From the NCBI GenBank assembly GCA_900239685.1, contig OENT01000579.1, positions 31,762 through 95,761 on the forward strand: 64,000 nt of DNA. The letters run 5' to 3'. Positions 1 to 13,200 of this stretch are shown one piece after another (the stretch's first letter is position 1; each line of letters starts with the position of its first letter). Source of the DNA: Rotaria macrura (lineage: Eukaryota > Rotifera > Eurotatoria > Philodinida > Philodinidae). The position numbers and the translations under genes are program-made. The notes beneath the pieces are model-generated. The model ran no database searches. It had not been told where the DNA came from and saw nothing but the letters and a program-made list of their open reading frames with translations.

Positions 1-549
1 GATAAAAAATATGACTCGCTTTTGTCAATATTGACATGTACTACAATCTGCCACTGATTGGAATATGCTGTTCATCACAAATAATTTTTCTCGTGACAAA
101 TAACTGGAAAATTGACGTTTCCTTCTTCTTTCACCATATCATCTTTAATGATCTTGAACAAGACGTATGACGTCTAGCACATCACTCATTCTTTTCAAGT
201 ACAATTAATAATTTTAAAAAAGTTTTAATTTATAGCATTTTTTCGTACATTCAGGGTAAATTTGATTTCATGTACGCAGAGAATAAGAAACATAGTATGG
301 TATGTGTCTAGTTTTTATTTTAATTAATCATAAATGTTTTTCTATCGGAGATAGAAAACAACATTAATTTGATTACTCGCATATTTTATAAATAATGTAA
401 TTAATATTGAATTAGATTTTAACAGAAACCTGCTTTCTTTTCTAGTCAACGAACTCTAATTGATCCCTAGTTTTTCTATTAAACATAAGCTAATGTCAGA
501 CTAAATATTTGAATAAAAAAACAATTATCTATTTATTTTTATTTGACAG
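1..549. other. 5' flank or upstream intron of the NIM1-like gene
   Basis: AT-rich sequence with no convincing coding exon. It ends in a good polypyrimidine-AG acceptor (AG at 548-549) directly before the first recognised NIM1-like exon, so at least part of it is probably intron. I could not identify the upstream exon; it may be untranslated or lie outside the window. Confidence 0.4.
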
Positions 550-3500
550 ATGTTAACATAGAGAATTTGATAAAAACGAGCACAACTGTCAATGTAACTT
601 TAATTCCTGCAATAACTCAATTGAACAATATTTATTTTCACCAAACGTCGATGGCTAAAACACATCATCGTATGCATTCAATCTCTCCATCAACAAGAAA
701 AAGTATACATGCTCAGTACGATAACACCAACAACAACATTGATCGTTCCGTATCAAACAGTGATCCATCAGCAGCTGATGTTAATATTTCATTTGACAAA
801 GATGAAAGAAACAGTTTCACCGCCTACGAAAAAATTATGTATGACATCCAATTTGATGCTCGTTTTATAGCAGAAGAAAAGGCTGGTCGACGCATTGGAT
901 TCTATCGTATTTACAAAGATATTGGTATAGGCAACTTTTCACGAGTTAAACTTGGTGTGCATTTACTTGTTCAAGGTAAAAAGTTTGTTCTTTCATATTT
1001 CTAGAAATAAATTCTAGTTGATCAGAGACTAAATGTATTTTGTTGACCCGAAGATTTTGAATTTTTTCTCCAATTTAATTTATTCATCGGAGATAATCAC
1101 TTTGAAATTAATAAATATATAGTTTTTTACATGGAACATTGTCGAGCAGATAGAAATTTTTCTTTTGTGATAACGATTAAGTTTAAATCGAACTATTGAT
1201 ATATTCTCATCATAGAATATTATTTTAGGAGTTTCCTGGACTTTTTTCTTGTTCGAACAATACTTTAAAGGATTGGTTGTTTGAGCAATTTCAACTAGAG
1301 CAGATCACGCTCGAAATGAAAAGTAAATTTAATAACCAAAGAGAGAAATCGAAATGAACGAGATACTTGATACTGCTTTTCATATTGATTGAGAAAACGA
1401 AAATCTTTACTCTGATCGATTTGAGTCGTCAAAGAAATAGATGGGACAACACATATTCAATCTTGATTCTTCTATTTGTTCGAAGAGAGTTTATTAGAAC
1501 ATTTTCAAGTCTCGTATTTATTTACTGAATTCATAATCATTCATTCTTTTTTTCAAAGTTAAAATTGTTTTTGAAGGTGTATTGATTAGAAAAATCTTCG
1601 AAAATTCATAGAAGTTCTCGGTCGACGTCGAGTTTATGTTCGTCCAAGAGAAATTTTGAGAATATAGCATATTCTTATTTGATCAAATCAGTATCAGGGA
1701 TGGACGAATTTTATAGTTGTATTATCGACGTGTAAAACACTTCTAGGTTTTAGTGGGTCGAAGAAACCGTACTTCTCCAGTTCTTTTTTCATATAGTATT
1801 GAATTTAATATTTGTTTACTTTCTAAGTGAGAAAGAGAACTGGAAGGTTTGATGGATTTTCAAGTCGGAAACGACATAAATATACATTCGATGAGGCAAT
1901 TTTCCCCAATGGACGAGGTATTTTGCATTGCTTCTGTTTCTTTTTCGAGTTGTATACCATTGAAATTCTCTATAGTGAGTAACCCATACGTTATTTCTGT
2001 ATTCGAATGCAAGAAAAGTGTCTTTCTCTATTGATATCTTGCCATATTAGTCAGTGAATTTCAATAGTAGATATATTCTTTCTTAGGCTAAATGTTCGCA
2101 TTCAATTTTTTTTATATTGGCTCCTGGCAAGTTAACCTTTTTGTTATGCATAAAGTGTATCCTCGGGACAAAACATTACCTCGTTTCTTTTATGCACTAT
2201 CGTGATCATATAGAGAAAGTTTTAGATTTCATAATGAACTCGACAAGAGTAAGTACTACTTCTTCACTAGTACATTGATAGAAATGTTTTTTGTAATATG
2301 TAATATGCAGCTAGAATATCGTCTTTGTTTGTCCAGAACTTCAACAAAGTAGGTACGTGTCTGAAAGATTTTTTTTTCTTTTGACTCAACCCATCTAGAG
2401 ATAGATTACATACTTCGTAATTTTCTGTTATAACTTCGATGTTGACATTGTGAAGTTTTCTCATACCAATTTTAGTCTGGAGTAAATTACGTCATAATTT
2501 ATTTCTCATGAATCAAATCAAATAATAATAAAATTTCTCTTTTCTCCAACCAGCGCATAATATCCTAGAATTCTCAAATCGGTTCGATTAACTCGTTATT
2601 TTTGTGTTAATGCTCCCGGATTCAAGCTCGTGAATATCTTCATGTATGTTTTGATGAAAGAGAAATTTCTATTTTTTTGTAAGAGTTTCATGAGGGCGCA
2701 CTTATCGATCAATAGACTTCATTTATTCAAAAATTCATCTCAGTTATTCACCTAAAACCCTACTTATTGTGACTGTTTGAATAAAAACTATGTTTTGACG
2801 CCAAAATATAAATTCTTCTGTTCATTTTTATCTTATAGAAAAAGTAGCAATTAAAATTCTTGATAAAACCAAATTAGATGATAATACTCAACGGTTACTG
2901 TTACGTGAAATAACTTCGATGGAAAAATTGTATCATCCGAATATCATTCGCCTATATGAAGTTATTGAAACTCCAAGAGATATTCATATCGTTACTGAAT
3001 ATGCATCGGGCGGTGATCTTTACACACGTATAACTAATGGTGGAAAATTTCCTGAAGATGAAGCTAGACATATATTTGCTCAGATAACTGCTGCCGTTGA
3101 TCATATGGTAAAAAGAACAACTTTATTTTATATTTACTTTTGTGTCAGAAAGTAAAAAGTATTTCGTTTTCATTTAGCATAGTAAAGGTATTGTTCATCG
3201 TGATATTAAAACTGAAAATGTATTTTTCGCCAATGAACGACTAATAAAATTAGGTGATTTCGGTTTTAGTACATGTTCAGAAAAGAATCAAACATTAACA
3301 ACATTTTGCGGTAGTCCACCTTATGCAGCTCCAGAATTGTATCGCGATGAAAATTATATTGGAGTTTATGTTGATATATGGGCAATGGGTATAACACTTT
3401 TTTTCATGGTTACAGCTTTAATGCCATTTCGAGCAGAAAATATTGGAAAATTAAAAAAATCGATTATCGATGGAAATTATTCAATACCGGGACATGTTTC

Positions 3501-4082
3501 AAATCACTGTCAAGAACTTATACGTGAGTACGAAAAACATTTCTCATTTTTAGCAAATGCTATTGTTGCTGTTTTCATTTTTCAGATGGACTTCTAAATC
3601 ATGAAGTAGCAGATCGTTGGTCACTGAAGCATATTCGTTCATGTTCTTGGCTCGCTCATCAAAGTTTTCCGAAAGAATTTGATCCATTTTCAATGAATGT
3701 AAGTGATCTTTGGACAGATTCAAACGAATCAAGAACATATAAGTCAACATCAACAAGATCCTCTATTGAAAATGAAGCATATCTAAGATTAAAACGATTG
3801 GGTATTACATCGGAACATATCAAAGCAATTAATAAAGATACTGATGAAAAACATTATTCTAATCGTGATAATATCAATGGTACATATAGAATTATATTAC
3901 ATCGTTTACAAAAACAATCCACTGCTCTTGAACGTACTGATCTTAATGATAGGAAAAGTAATCCAGATATGTCTTCATCGAATCATCATAGGTCGTCGTA
4001 TAAGGACACCGGCGAACAAACGATGAAACATTCTTCAAATCAATCTCCTACTCAGAATACCAGAGTATGCATTATATTATAA
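550..4082 (+). CDS. NIM1K: NIM1-like serine/threonine protein kinase (AMPK-related)
   Basis: Four exons: 550-975 (first in-frame Met at 651), 2839-3107, 3178-3523, 3586-4082; splice phases agree throughout. From Met651 the protein is 478 aa (human NIM1 is about 436). Visible kinase features are the glycine loop GIGNFSRVKLG split by intron 1, the VAIK lysine, HRDIKTEN catalytic loop, DFGFST, and the activation segment TFCGSPPYAAPE. In that segment the Thr before FCG is the expected T-loop residue. The order of conserved blocks after the kinase (LGITSEHI, then GTYRIILHR) is characteristic of NIM1 rather than MARK, SIK or BRSK. The last four residues are CIIL, a CaaX box; the vertebrate protein ends similarly (CSIL). 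The true start may lie in an upstream exon, because 550 follows a strong acceptor. Intron 1 is 1863 nt; the others are 62-70 nt. Confidence 0.9.
976..2838 (+). other. long first intron of the NIM1-like gene
   Basis: GT at 976-977 and AG at 2837-2838, interrupting the kinase domain between the glycine-rich loop and the VAIK motif. Short open frames inside it have no recognisable family and no codon pattern; I see nothing else in it. Confidence 0.8.
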
Positions 4083-7000
4083 ATTTAATGCGTCATGTAC
4101 TATATGCGTGTATCTTCCATTTTAATTGAACATTCCAAGAGCTTTGTGTTAACTAATAATTGTGAATGACTTTTTTCTTCGGTTTCCTGAAAACTTTTAA
4201 AAATGAAGTCAACTGTTACGTGAACTGTTTTTTGATTCACATGAGAAATTGGCAAGATAAAAAACTTAAAAGCACATTGTGACATAAAAGCCGTCAAATC
4301 GATACAAATCTTCAACTATTATTTTGGTCTGACATTTACAATTGATGCAAACGGACGTGTTTACACTTCGTGATGTCTCAACTCGCATCTTAGCTGTATT
4401 TTATCGGCAGCTTCAAGTGTTTCATACAATTAAGACAAACTTGAATATAAAAAAAGCATTAACAAAACAAACAGACATCACAGTACAATCATTGTAGGTA
4501 TATGAGAATGATTCAACGAAAAAAAAACAATCATTCAATACGCATGACCAAGATATAACACTACGAAGACTCTATCAGTAATTGATCGTGTCTTGTATTT
4601 TGTTTTGTTTTATCACACCGTTTATTGGTATGAACAAATTTTCTTTCATGAATGATGAATACTACCCATGTAAAAAACAGATGTAAAAAAATCTGTTTTA
4701 ATAAACTAAAAATCGATTTTAATCATTGACCTTTAATCAATATTTTTAGCAGTAATAATCACAACAAAATCAGATGATAATCGATTATTTCAAATATCAT
4801 GAGTATAATCGATTTGAAAAAATTTCGAAAATCGATTGTAATCATAATATTTGAAATAATCGATTATCATCTGATTTTGTTGTGATTATTAATGCTAAAA
4901 ATATTGATTAAAGACGTATGATTAAAATCGATTTTTTGATTATTTTTTTTACATGGGTAAGCTTCCTCTATGTTTTCATTCATGAAATAATATTTATGAT
5001 GTAATGCCTAGATATAGGTTTTGCTGCTTGGATTGATATGATCTTTGCTTCTTCTAATCTCTTAACTCGTACTACATATCATCTTGCTGCTTGTTTCAAT
5101 GCATTGAATACTCGATTCCTAGAATCACAGTTAAACATGTATTGTATGTATATTTTATTAAAGATTATATATCAAGTTTCTGATTAGATGAAAATATTTT
5201 TCATATTGGTTGCCTCTAAAGGAAAGAAATTTTTTAAGTTTTATACACCATAGCCTATCTGACAATCTAGTGTTCATAAATTCTGCAAATTGAAAACTAC
5301 AACAAAAAACTAGATGATACGTGAGCTTCACTCGAGTACGAAATGCGGTGCGAAGCACTCGCGTCGTCCTTTAGAAAAACGAATTTCACGTAGAGCACGA
5401 GTACTTGGTCAACGAATTCCTTTTTAATGGTACAGAGGATTCAGAGATACCATCGATTGCTTTTCCAATCTTACTTGCAGAATTCTCGCTAACCAGTCGA
5501 TGTGACACTTTGCCACACCATCAACATTACCCATTCTTAACTTCATCTCTCTGTCAATCTGCCTAAAGCGTATCAACAGCTTTCTAGAAATCATCGATAC
5601 TTCATTGATTAAATGGGAACCCAAAAGTTGTGCACCGAAATATTAAACATTGGTTTCGTGGCAGAAAAAAATTAAAGCAACAAAAGATACAATGGAAACA
5701 TTTGAACATTTTTAATCGAAATTAAATTGAATTATGCTGAGAGATGTATAATAGGTAATGATGATTATTCTGTCAAATGGCTAGCGAATTTCGATCTATC
5801 AATAGCTGATCCCTTCTTTTCTTTGACTCAATAAAGTTAAGCGAATTTTAAGAACGAAAATGCTCTCTATCAAAGAACACACAAGAGTACAAACTATCAG
5901 AACATGGTTATAGACAATATTATTCAATCATGTCTACTGCTGCTCAATTCATCACTACTGAGCCCACATCCAGCCTATGCTTCAATTTATGATTCAAAAG
6001 ATGAAATAAACTCAATAATATATTTTTCTCTTTTTTTGTTAAATATTTGATACTCGGTGCGTATCTTTTGTATACTCCATTAAATATCTTAATGACTCAC
6101 CTTTTACAATCAACCGTATTAACAGCTACTTCACTCACAAGTAATCGACAGAGTGGTGGCTAACTTTTACTATCATTCTAATTATCTTATAATCAAGACA
6201 AGGCAAAAGTCTTTTATAATCGTCAGTTTTCGACGCTATTCGCTGTTGAACGCAGAAAAGTACAAAAAATAATGAAAAAAATTTAGTTTTCTCTCGAGAC
6301 TTGGATCTCTCGTTTGAATGAGTATTTCCTGATTTTCTTTTCTTAAAACCCTCACGCTACAAAATGACATGCCGACACGCGTACATTAAGAAAGTAAAAG
6401 AAAACAAAACTCGTATCGGACTACTTAAATGCGTAGCAGTGTATTTCTTTAAATACTGATTAGATTTTTCGTCGAACTCAATCACGAGGAAAGAAATTAA
6501 TAAGATTTACAACAACGACAGCGCTTTGTCTTGAATATTACATTGAACAAATAAATAAGTACAAGTTAAGTCTACAATAGATGCACGACAATATTATGCA
6601 TCATGCACTGTGACAAACAACAATTAGGATTTAAATATGTACTCCTTACTATATCTGCAAGTAAAGAAACATGTCATCGATGAGAAAAACAAGATCGATC
6701 TACACTTATTTTACCATGGAATAAACAACAATAATCGTCATACTTGTATATTAGTCTGATTATTCTTTTCATGCCATTGCAATTCGAACAGTTTCATGTT
6801 ACTTACTATGTTCAACATGTATCATCAGATTTTGCATTTTTTTTTGTGATCATCTATTTTCATTGAATTTCCTTGTAAAAAAAAGTAACGAATTTCATTC
6901 ATGTTAAAATTTTATCTTATTTCAGTATGGTAGTAAAAGTGTTTTATTTCGTTTTTTTTGCTCAACTTCAATATAGAACTTTATATATAGAATACAATAA

Positions 7001-7156
7001 GGACACAAATGTATAAATGACTGACTAGAGTGATATATATATATGAGAACAACAAAAAGAAAATGGTCTAATTGAACATTTATACACTATCGACAAAAAA
7101 AAGGAACGTTTTTTACAATAAAAAAAGAAAAGCAAAATCCAAACAGTGCGTCTCTT
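4083..7156. other. intergenic region between NIM1-like and the LDLa-claudin gene
   Basis: About 3.1 kb between two genes that converge on it. Apart from the palindromic element at 4663-4959 I see only AT-rich unique-looking sequence, short chance ORFs and short TA runs near 7030. The 3' UTRs of both flanking genes must lie here. Confidence 0.6.
4663..4959. mobile_element. palindromic MITE with TA target duplication (Tc1/mariner type)
   Basis: The ends read TACCCATGTAAAAAA and its inverse. The TA dinucleotide at 4663-4664 and 4958-4959 fits a TA target-site duplication. Almost the whole length folds back: a block around 4750-4800 returns as its reverse complement around 4845-4895 with about one mismatch in 50. 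No ORF, so non-autonomous. The terminal repeats and foldback are seen directly; assignment to Tc1/mariner is inferred only from the TA duplication. Confidence 0.8.
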
Positions 7157-10100
7157 TTAGTAACTTTGCATGTGCATTATTTCGTATTCTTTATTATCGG
7201 AACGTGATGAGCCGACTGTACAACAAATACAACATGAAATTAATAAACTCAGAAATGTTGTTAATGCTGCACCACATGCTAACCAGAAACTTAAACCAAA
7301 ATATTCTATGTTTCTCAATGTTGGATTTCTTTCATATATCATAATATTCAGTGGAGAATTTCTTTCATAATCTAATAATGTATCTCTTTTCCATAAAAAT
7401 ATGTAAGTGAACGATAATAAGCCCACAGATATACATGAACAAGCTAGTAATATCCATAGACTATAGAAATAAAATGGTACACCTTTACATCGATGATAAC
7501 AACAAGCAACACAAAATAATGACATTATAGCAAGAAAGATACATATTAATCCAATTGCAATACCATAGAAAACAATCAATTGTAAATAATAGATTATGTT
7601 AAGATACATCATACGCCGATTTGAATATGAATAGAATTCTAGTAATGATTGTTCGATTTTTGGTGGATGAATAACAAACGGATTAAAATGTTTTTCTTCA
7701 CATAAACGATCATTACTATAAAAACTTCGATGAATTTGTGACGTATTGCCACTTTCAGGACAATTCAATTCATCACGAAAGTCAGAACAATGTACAATAC
7801 CATCACAACGGTGTTTTGGTAGAAAACCTATAGATATAAGTACAATGAAATTCAAATGAAATGTATATATATATATATAAATATATGTTAATACGTTTAT
7901 ATTAAAACAATAAATAATCGAGAGTTGTTCTCTTTAAATGCCAATGTGTTTCATTCCTATGGTATTACTCAAAACAATCTCATGCTGAAAATAGTTAAAC
8001 TGGAGTTCAGCAGACCGATCATACTTTGAGATTAGAAAATCGAACTTTTCATGGGATGAGTAAGGTAAGAGATGCACTTTTGCAATAATCGTATCGTGCG
8101 TGATATAAACGCGACAAACATTTGTGAAAACTTCACAATAAACGATTCTTGTTAAAACATATTTCTAGGCACAATTTTACGATGAAATTTGACAATCAAT
8201 AATTTTAGAATTTTTCAACACTTGGCCTCGATATTTCATCGAGAAATTTTTTACAAAATCTGTCTTTTCATGTAGTTGTACGTAATAAAGTTGAAATCTA
8301 CAAGATGTTCAAATTCTTACATGAATCACTCGAGATTTTCTTCTACTCTATACAATCAAGAGGAAATCTTTTTCGCTAAATTAAATCGAGTATGTTAATG
8401 ATCAATTGTAAGTCTCTTTTTCGATTTACGTCGTTTCAAAATATTAAATAGACGTAGAAAATATCGAATAAACTTTATTTTATCAATATATAATCAGTCT
8501 TTTGGAAATAAATAATTATGTAAGTTAGTACGCTTATACAAGAGAAAATATGTACCATATATAATTGACCTTTTGCGTAAGACATTTCTTGTGTATAGTA
8601 ATGAAACATATCAGAATAGAATGTCTGCACATAGCGTCAAAGGTCATCTTAATCTATATAAAAATGATTTTTTGCAGTGGTGAACTTTACTTCCTTTTGA
8701 AACAACGATGCCTGGTCAGCAATATGATATAAACGATCTGTGGAGATGATATTTTTGTAAAATGGAATGGATTATGTTGGTTATTTCCTATGGTTGCCAT
8801 TGTGTTTTTTGTCGATCGCTTCAATTGATATTCATGTTAGGCATTTATGTTTTCTTCACGCTCTTTACCATTTTTATATTACCCGATGATGATTATTATG
8901 CTCATTAGTTACAATCGTTCATGTACGAATCGATCTTTGTCACACATACTTTTCCTCTTCGTTACAATTGCTACGTGATTGATGCATTTGGTTGTTTATC
9001 TTTTAATCTTTTTTCTGTTCACACATCCATCTATGGCTCATTTTCATATTTCCTTTCCTATATAGTTATTATCTATTCAGTACATCTGATGGATCTTCGT
9101 CCTCATTCAATTTATTTGCTTCTTCTTCATAGCAACGATGATTACATCTCAGAGGATTTCTTCTGTTTCTACAAATCCCTAGATTTACGATTTGACGTTA
9201 TATAAATATTATAATTAAACTTAATAAGAAATATAAAATAGTCTGTCTGTTGTTTATCTTTACCATTTGATTGATTTTTCTTGTTCTACATAAACTCTAG
9301 CCAAGTTTCCACTACGTCGAAAAAAAAACGGTTCTAAACATAATGTTACTTACATTTCAAATCGCACAAAAAAGCATGTGTACTTTCATGACATTGTTGA
9401 CAATTTTCTTCATCGGAATTATCTTCACAATCAACAATTCCATCACATCTTCAATTAAAGAATTCACACTCTCGATTCATTTTTATCACCGAATTTTATG
9501 AAAAGTACCGATAGGAATTTTCTCGTGCAGCACATTTTCCATTTGAACAATACACACGTTTCTTGAGTTGACATTTTTCTTCATTACAATCCTTTTCATC
9601 TGAATCATCCAGACAATTTGATATACCATCTTAAGTGAAAAGAAAAAAAACGATATTCTTCGTAAATATACAGTTGTCGTTCTGTGAACATACCACACGT
9701 CTGTTCATCTTTTCGATAGCAAGATCTTCCATCTAGACATTGTACATAACCATATGGACAGTTCGATATTTGAAAATTTGTGTCACATGATAATTCATCA
9801 CTTTTATCTTCACAATCAATGATTCGATTACATTGTTCTCGTTGTTCAATACAACGTGTCAACATATTTGTAATCACTGAACTTGTTTGGCAAGTGAATT
9901 GATTGTCTGAACAAGTTTCGTTTGATAATTTCAATTGAATTTCATTAGGAGTCTCTTCTCGAAAATCAAATAGATTTGAAACAAGTACTTTTACGTTTCG
10001 ATATGTAAGACATTCGCTTAATAGACCACGTGATATTATTATCGGGATTAAAGTTGAATAGAGTCGAACATCATCTGTTGTATTTAATGAATTTTCTTGT

Positions 10101-10278
10101 GGAATATTCTAAAATGCAAAGGAATAAATAATTCTTTTAAAAACTTTGGTTTTCCAAAAAGAAAATTTACTTTTTCTATTGGAATTATCCACCAATTCGT
10201 ACTAAATGCAATTCCAAGTAAACCGAGAGAAATTAACGATGGAATAAGTAGAACAAATAAACGCGTGCACTGATTCAT
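7157..10278 (-). CDS. claudin-like four-helix membrane protein with four LDL-receptor class A modules
   Basis: Five exons (10171-10278, 9694-10108, 9509-9629, 9354-9448, 7157-7827) encode 469 aa. TM1 is at residues 5-30, followed by a very long first extracellular segment (about 31-320). Three helices lie near 325-356, 365-390 and 422-448, and the tail is short and cytosolic. The long loop carries four LDLa modules with the CDG..DC..SDE..C calcium signature: about 102-144, 150-187, 190-228 and 231-269. Module boundaries do not match exon boundaries. Exon 3 reads into a stop unless a 60 nt intron (9449-9508) is removed, which restores a canonical module. A claudin/PMP22-like fold is inferred from the helix layout; I do not see the claudin W-GLW-C-C signature. 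It may act in junctions or as a ligand-binding surface protein. Intron 4 is 1526 nt. Confidence 0.8.
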
Positions 10279-13200
10279 GATGAATCTAAAATAAAGATAA
10301 AACTACTAAGTTGATGTCCACATAATCACTTTCTTTCGGTTGACGTTCTTCATCGTTTCGAAGTAAAAGAACGTAAAGTAAAAGCTACTAGTCAATATTT
10401 ATATGGTAAGAAGAAGGAAGATGATCGAACTGCCGGCATGTAACACAAACACACAACTATGTAATTTATTTCATAAAAACAAACACAAACCATATCTGCA
10501 TTGGATGTATTCGCACGAATGAATCATCCAAAGAAAACGTGTTTATTACAAACGATACTTGACTGAACTTCTATAAGTAATCATTCTTCCATTGCATAAT
10601 TCAATGAAAGTTTCTTTCATCTTCTTGATAATTTTTGCTCCTATTCTTTACCAGAAAGCGAAACTCGATCCTATTGCATACTTGCCTTTTAATGGTAATA
10701 TTTGTCACAAACGATAAAAGAAAGAAAGATAGAGACCATTGTATGCTCTCTATATTTTCTCTAGAGAATGAGCTAATACATATGCATGTCATTCATCCTC
10801 ATTTTTTCCCCTAATGCAATCAAATAAAGGATTATTCAGCACTATATTACTATAGGCTATAAAGCCTGCATGATATTAGCCACTCATTCAACAAATACTT
10901 TTCTGAGTTTTGTTTTTGTTATTCTATTTCTTTTAGTAAATATAAACATTTTACATTCAACAATACTTATTTTGATGTACTATGTCAATTCATTAACGAA
11001 TTGTTATATTTGAATGCTTTTCTTTTACAATCATATAACAGTGAGAAGTGTCAGTAGTATTTTAGTTGCATAAATAACAGTTCATCTGTCGTTCTTTATC
11101 ATGGATTTATGAATAAATAAATGAAGAAGAAAAGAAATAGAGATCATTCCATTACAAATCATGTTGATGACCGCAATTTGAACTTGGAAAGAATGGAATA
11201 GTGATCAGAGGAAAAGAAGATTAATGTGTGATATGTGGTATTTCATTATACAAATACAGACCAACTTAAGTCGTATGTTCATCATTGTATAGCATATATA
11301 TATATATACACACAAACGTGAATAGAATCAATAGAGAATGATTTTTATACGTCATTATCTTCTTGATTACGTCAATTCTAAATCCTAATCGTTCAGAGAA
11401 TATATCATCGTTCTAAATCAGCAAAATTTGTTGTAACAAATAATATGCATCTTTTGATTTTCTGAATTCATTTCATATCTATCATTGGAATCGCGATTAG
11501 AGAGAATTAAAAATACTAATTGTTATCAAAAAGAGACAATTTTCCAATTTACCAAATAGTTTTGATCTTATGCACACTGGATATTCAACGATAATGCCCA
11601 TACAATACAAAAGAATTTCTTGCTATTGTAAGTTTTATTTTCAAAGCGTCATTTTTATCGAAATCATCATGATTCTTTACAATTGTACTTTTTTGAAAAG
11701 TTTCTTGAATTATGATCAAGATATTCAGGTCATGTCATCAATATTATTCATCATTTAGACTTTGACATGATCATTTGTTAAAATTAGAAATATTCTTGTT
11801 TGCTCGATGTTGTTCAAACTTGGAAAAGAACATCCCTAATCATTCGAAGATATGCTACAATTCTGTTTTTTTCTTCTGATGCCGAATGTGACTCCATGCG
11901 AAAAATAGCGTCTAATTCACTTTTAGTCAAAACAAAAATACCGATCATATTTAAGCCAAAAAATAAATAACTCCTAAATACATGTATAAATGCTTTACTC
12001 AAAAAGATCAAGATTATTTGTTCCAAATATTTTGATTTCCATTTCCAGAATTTTCATGATTCAGAAGCGAACTATTCTACTGTTAAATTGCTTCATCATA
12101 TTTTACAGTTATTTTCAATCGCGTGTTCATGTTCAACATAACCTTTATACGTGCATAGTCTTCCTTAAAATGATAATTACTTCAGCACTTTTTGTGTACT
12201 CGAAAAGTGAGTACACTCTAGAATCGGTCAGTGTGTCCGGCCGGCCGTTAACACGATAACTCTTTACAAATACATTCGATTGAGCTGACATTTTGTGCAC
12301 AGAATTGTCTGATGAATATCTCGGTCGAGTTCGAAGATGAGAAGGATCCGGCAAGAAATGGCTGAGTTATCGAAAAAATTGTCATTTCTCACCAAACAAT
12401 CCCTGAGGTGGGGTACAGGGATTTTTTCAAAAAAAACTTTTTTCTCAAAATTATCCACAACGTAAATAAATCGACTCAGTTTTTAACGCTGACTCCGAAT
12501 CTGATATTAGTTTTGAACCAAATCGCAGCTTTCTGACAAAACATTGGCTGCAAAAAGGTCTCAAATGCACAAAAACTGCATCTAGAAACGAAATTGCATA
12601 GATATGTCTGAGATGATCAGTAATTTTGGAGTTTCCCAAAAAGGTTTACCAAGATACTTCATCCGTGCACACATTCTAGAATGACTGATTTGTCTCATTC
12701 ACTTTTTGAAGTACACATAACTCTCGGAAATAAGTCCGAAGTTTTCGGATTCATTTCAATAAAGATCTGTAATTACATACATGAAGAAATGAACGTTGTT
12801 GAATGTCGGATCAAATACTGAAAAACAAGATTACTTAACGTCGGAAATACTGTCCTTTCGATATCTTGCAGTAGACTAAGAGTCTTGCAGAATAATGATA
12901 GTTTCAGAAGAAAGTATCAGTCTTGTTTCAACACTTAAAATGGAACCTAATCTATGGTAACATACATGAAAGTTGGATGTATTTTTTAGCAAGAGAAAAA
13001 TTATGATAAGATATTTGGAAGAAGAAAAATATCGTGATTGTAGTTTAATGCACTTGAAGTTCTAAAATTGAGCAAATACTCTGTGGTAAACCTTTTGTAC
13101 TATATATTATAATGGCTTTAGGAGAAAAAAAGAAGACATGTGGGTAGATTTTTTAGATACCTATTAACAAGAATATCAGGGACGCACACAGTCTTCACTG

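Noticed and set aside
8921..9205. 94-codon plus-strand ORF
   Set aside because: It lies in the intron of the LDLa-claudin gene, opposite strand, with biased Phe/Tyr/Ser content and no domain.
9354..9629. Pseudogene interpretation of the LDLa region because of in-frame stops
   Set aside because: A 60 nt GT-AG intron (9449-9508) removes both stops and restores a canonical LDLa module in frame.
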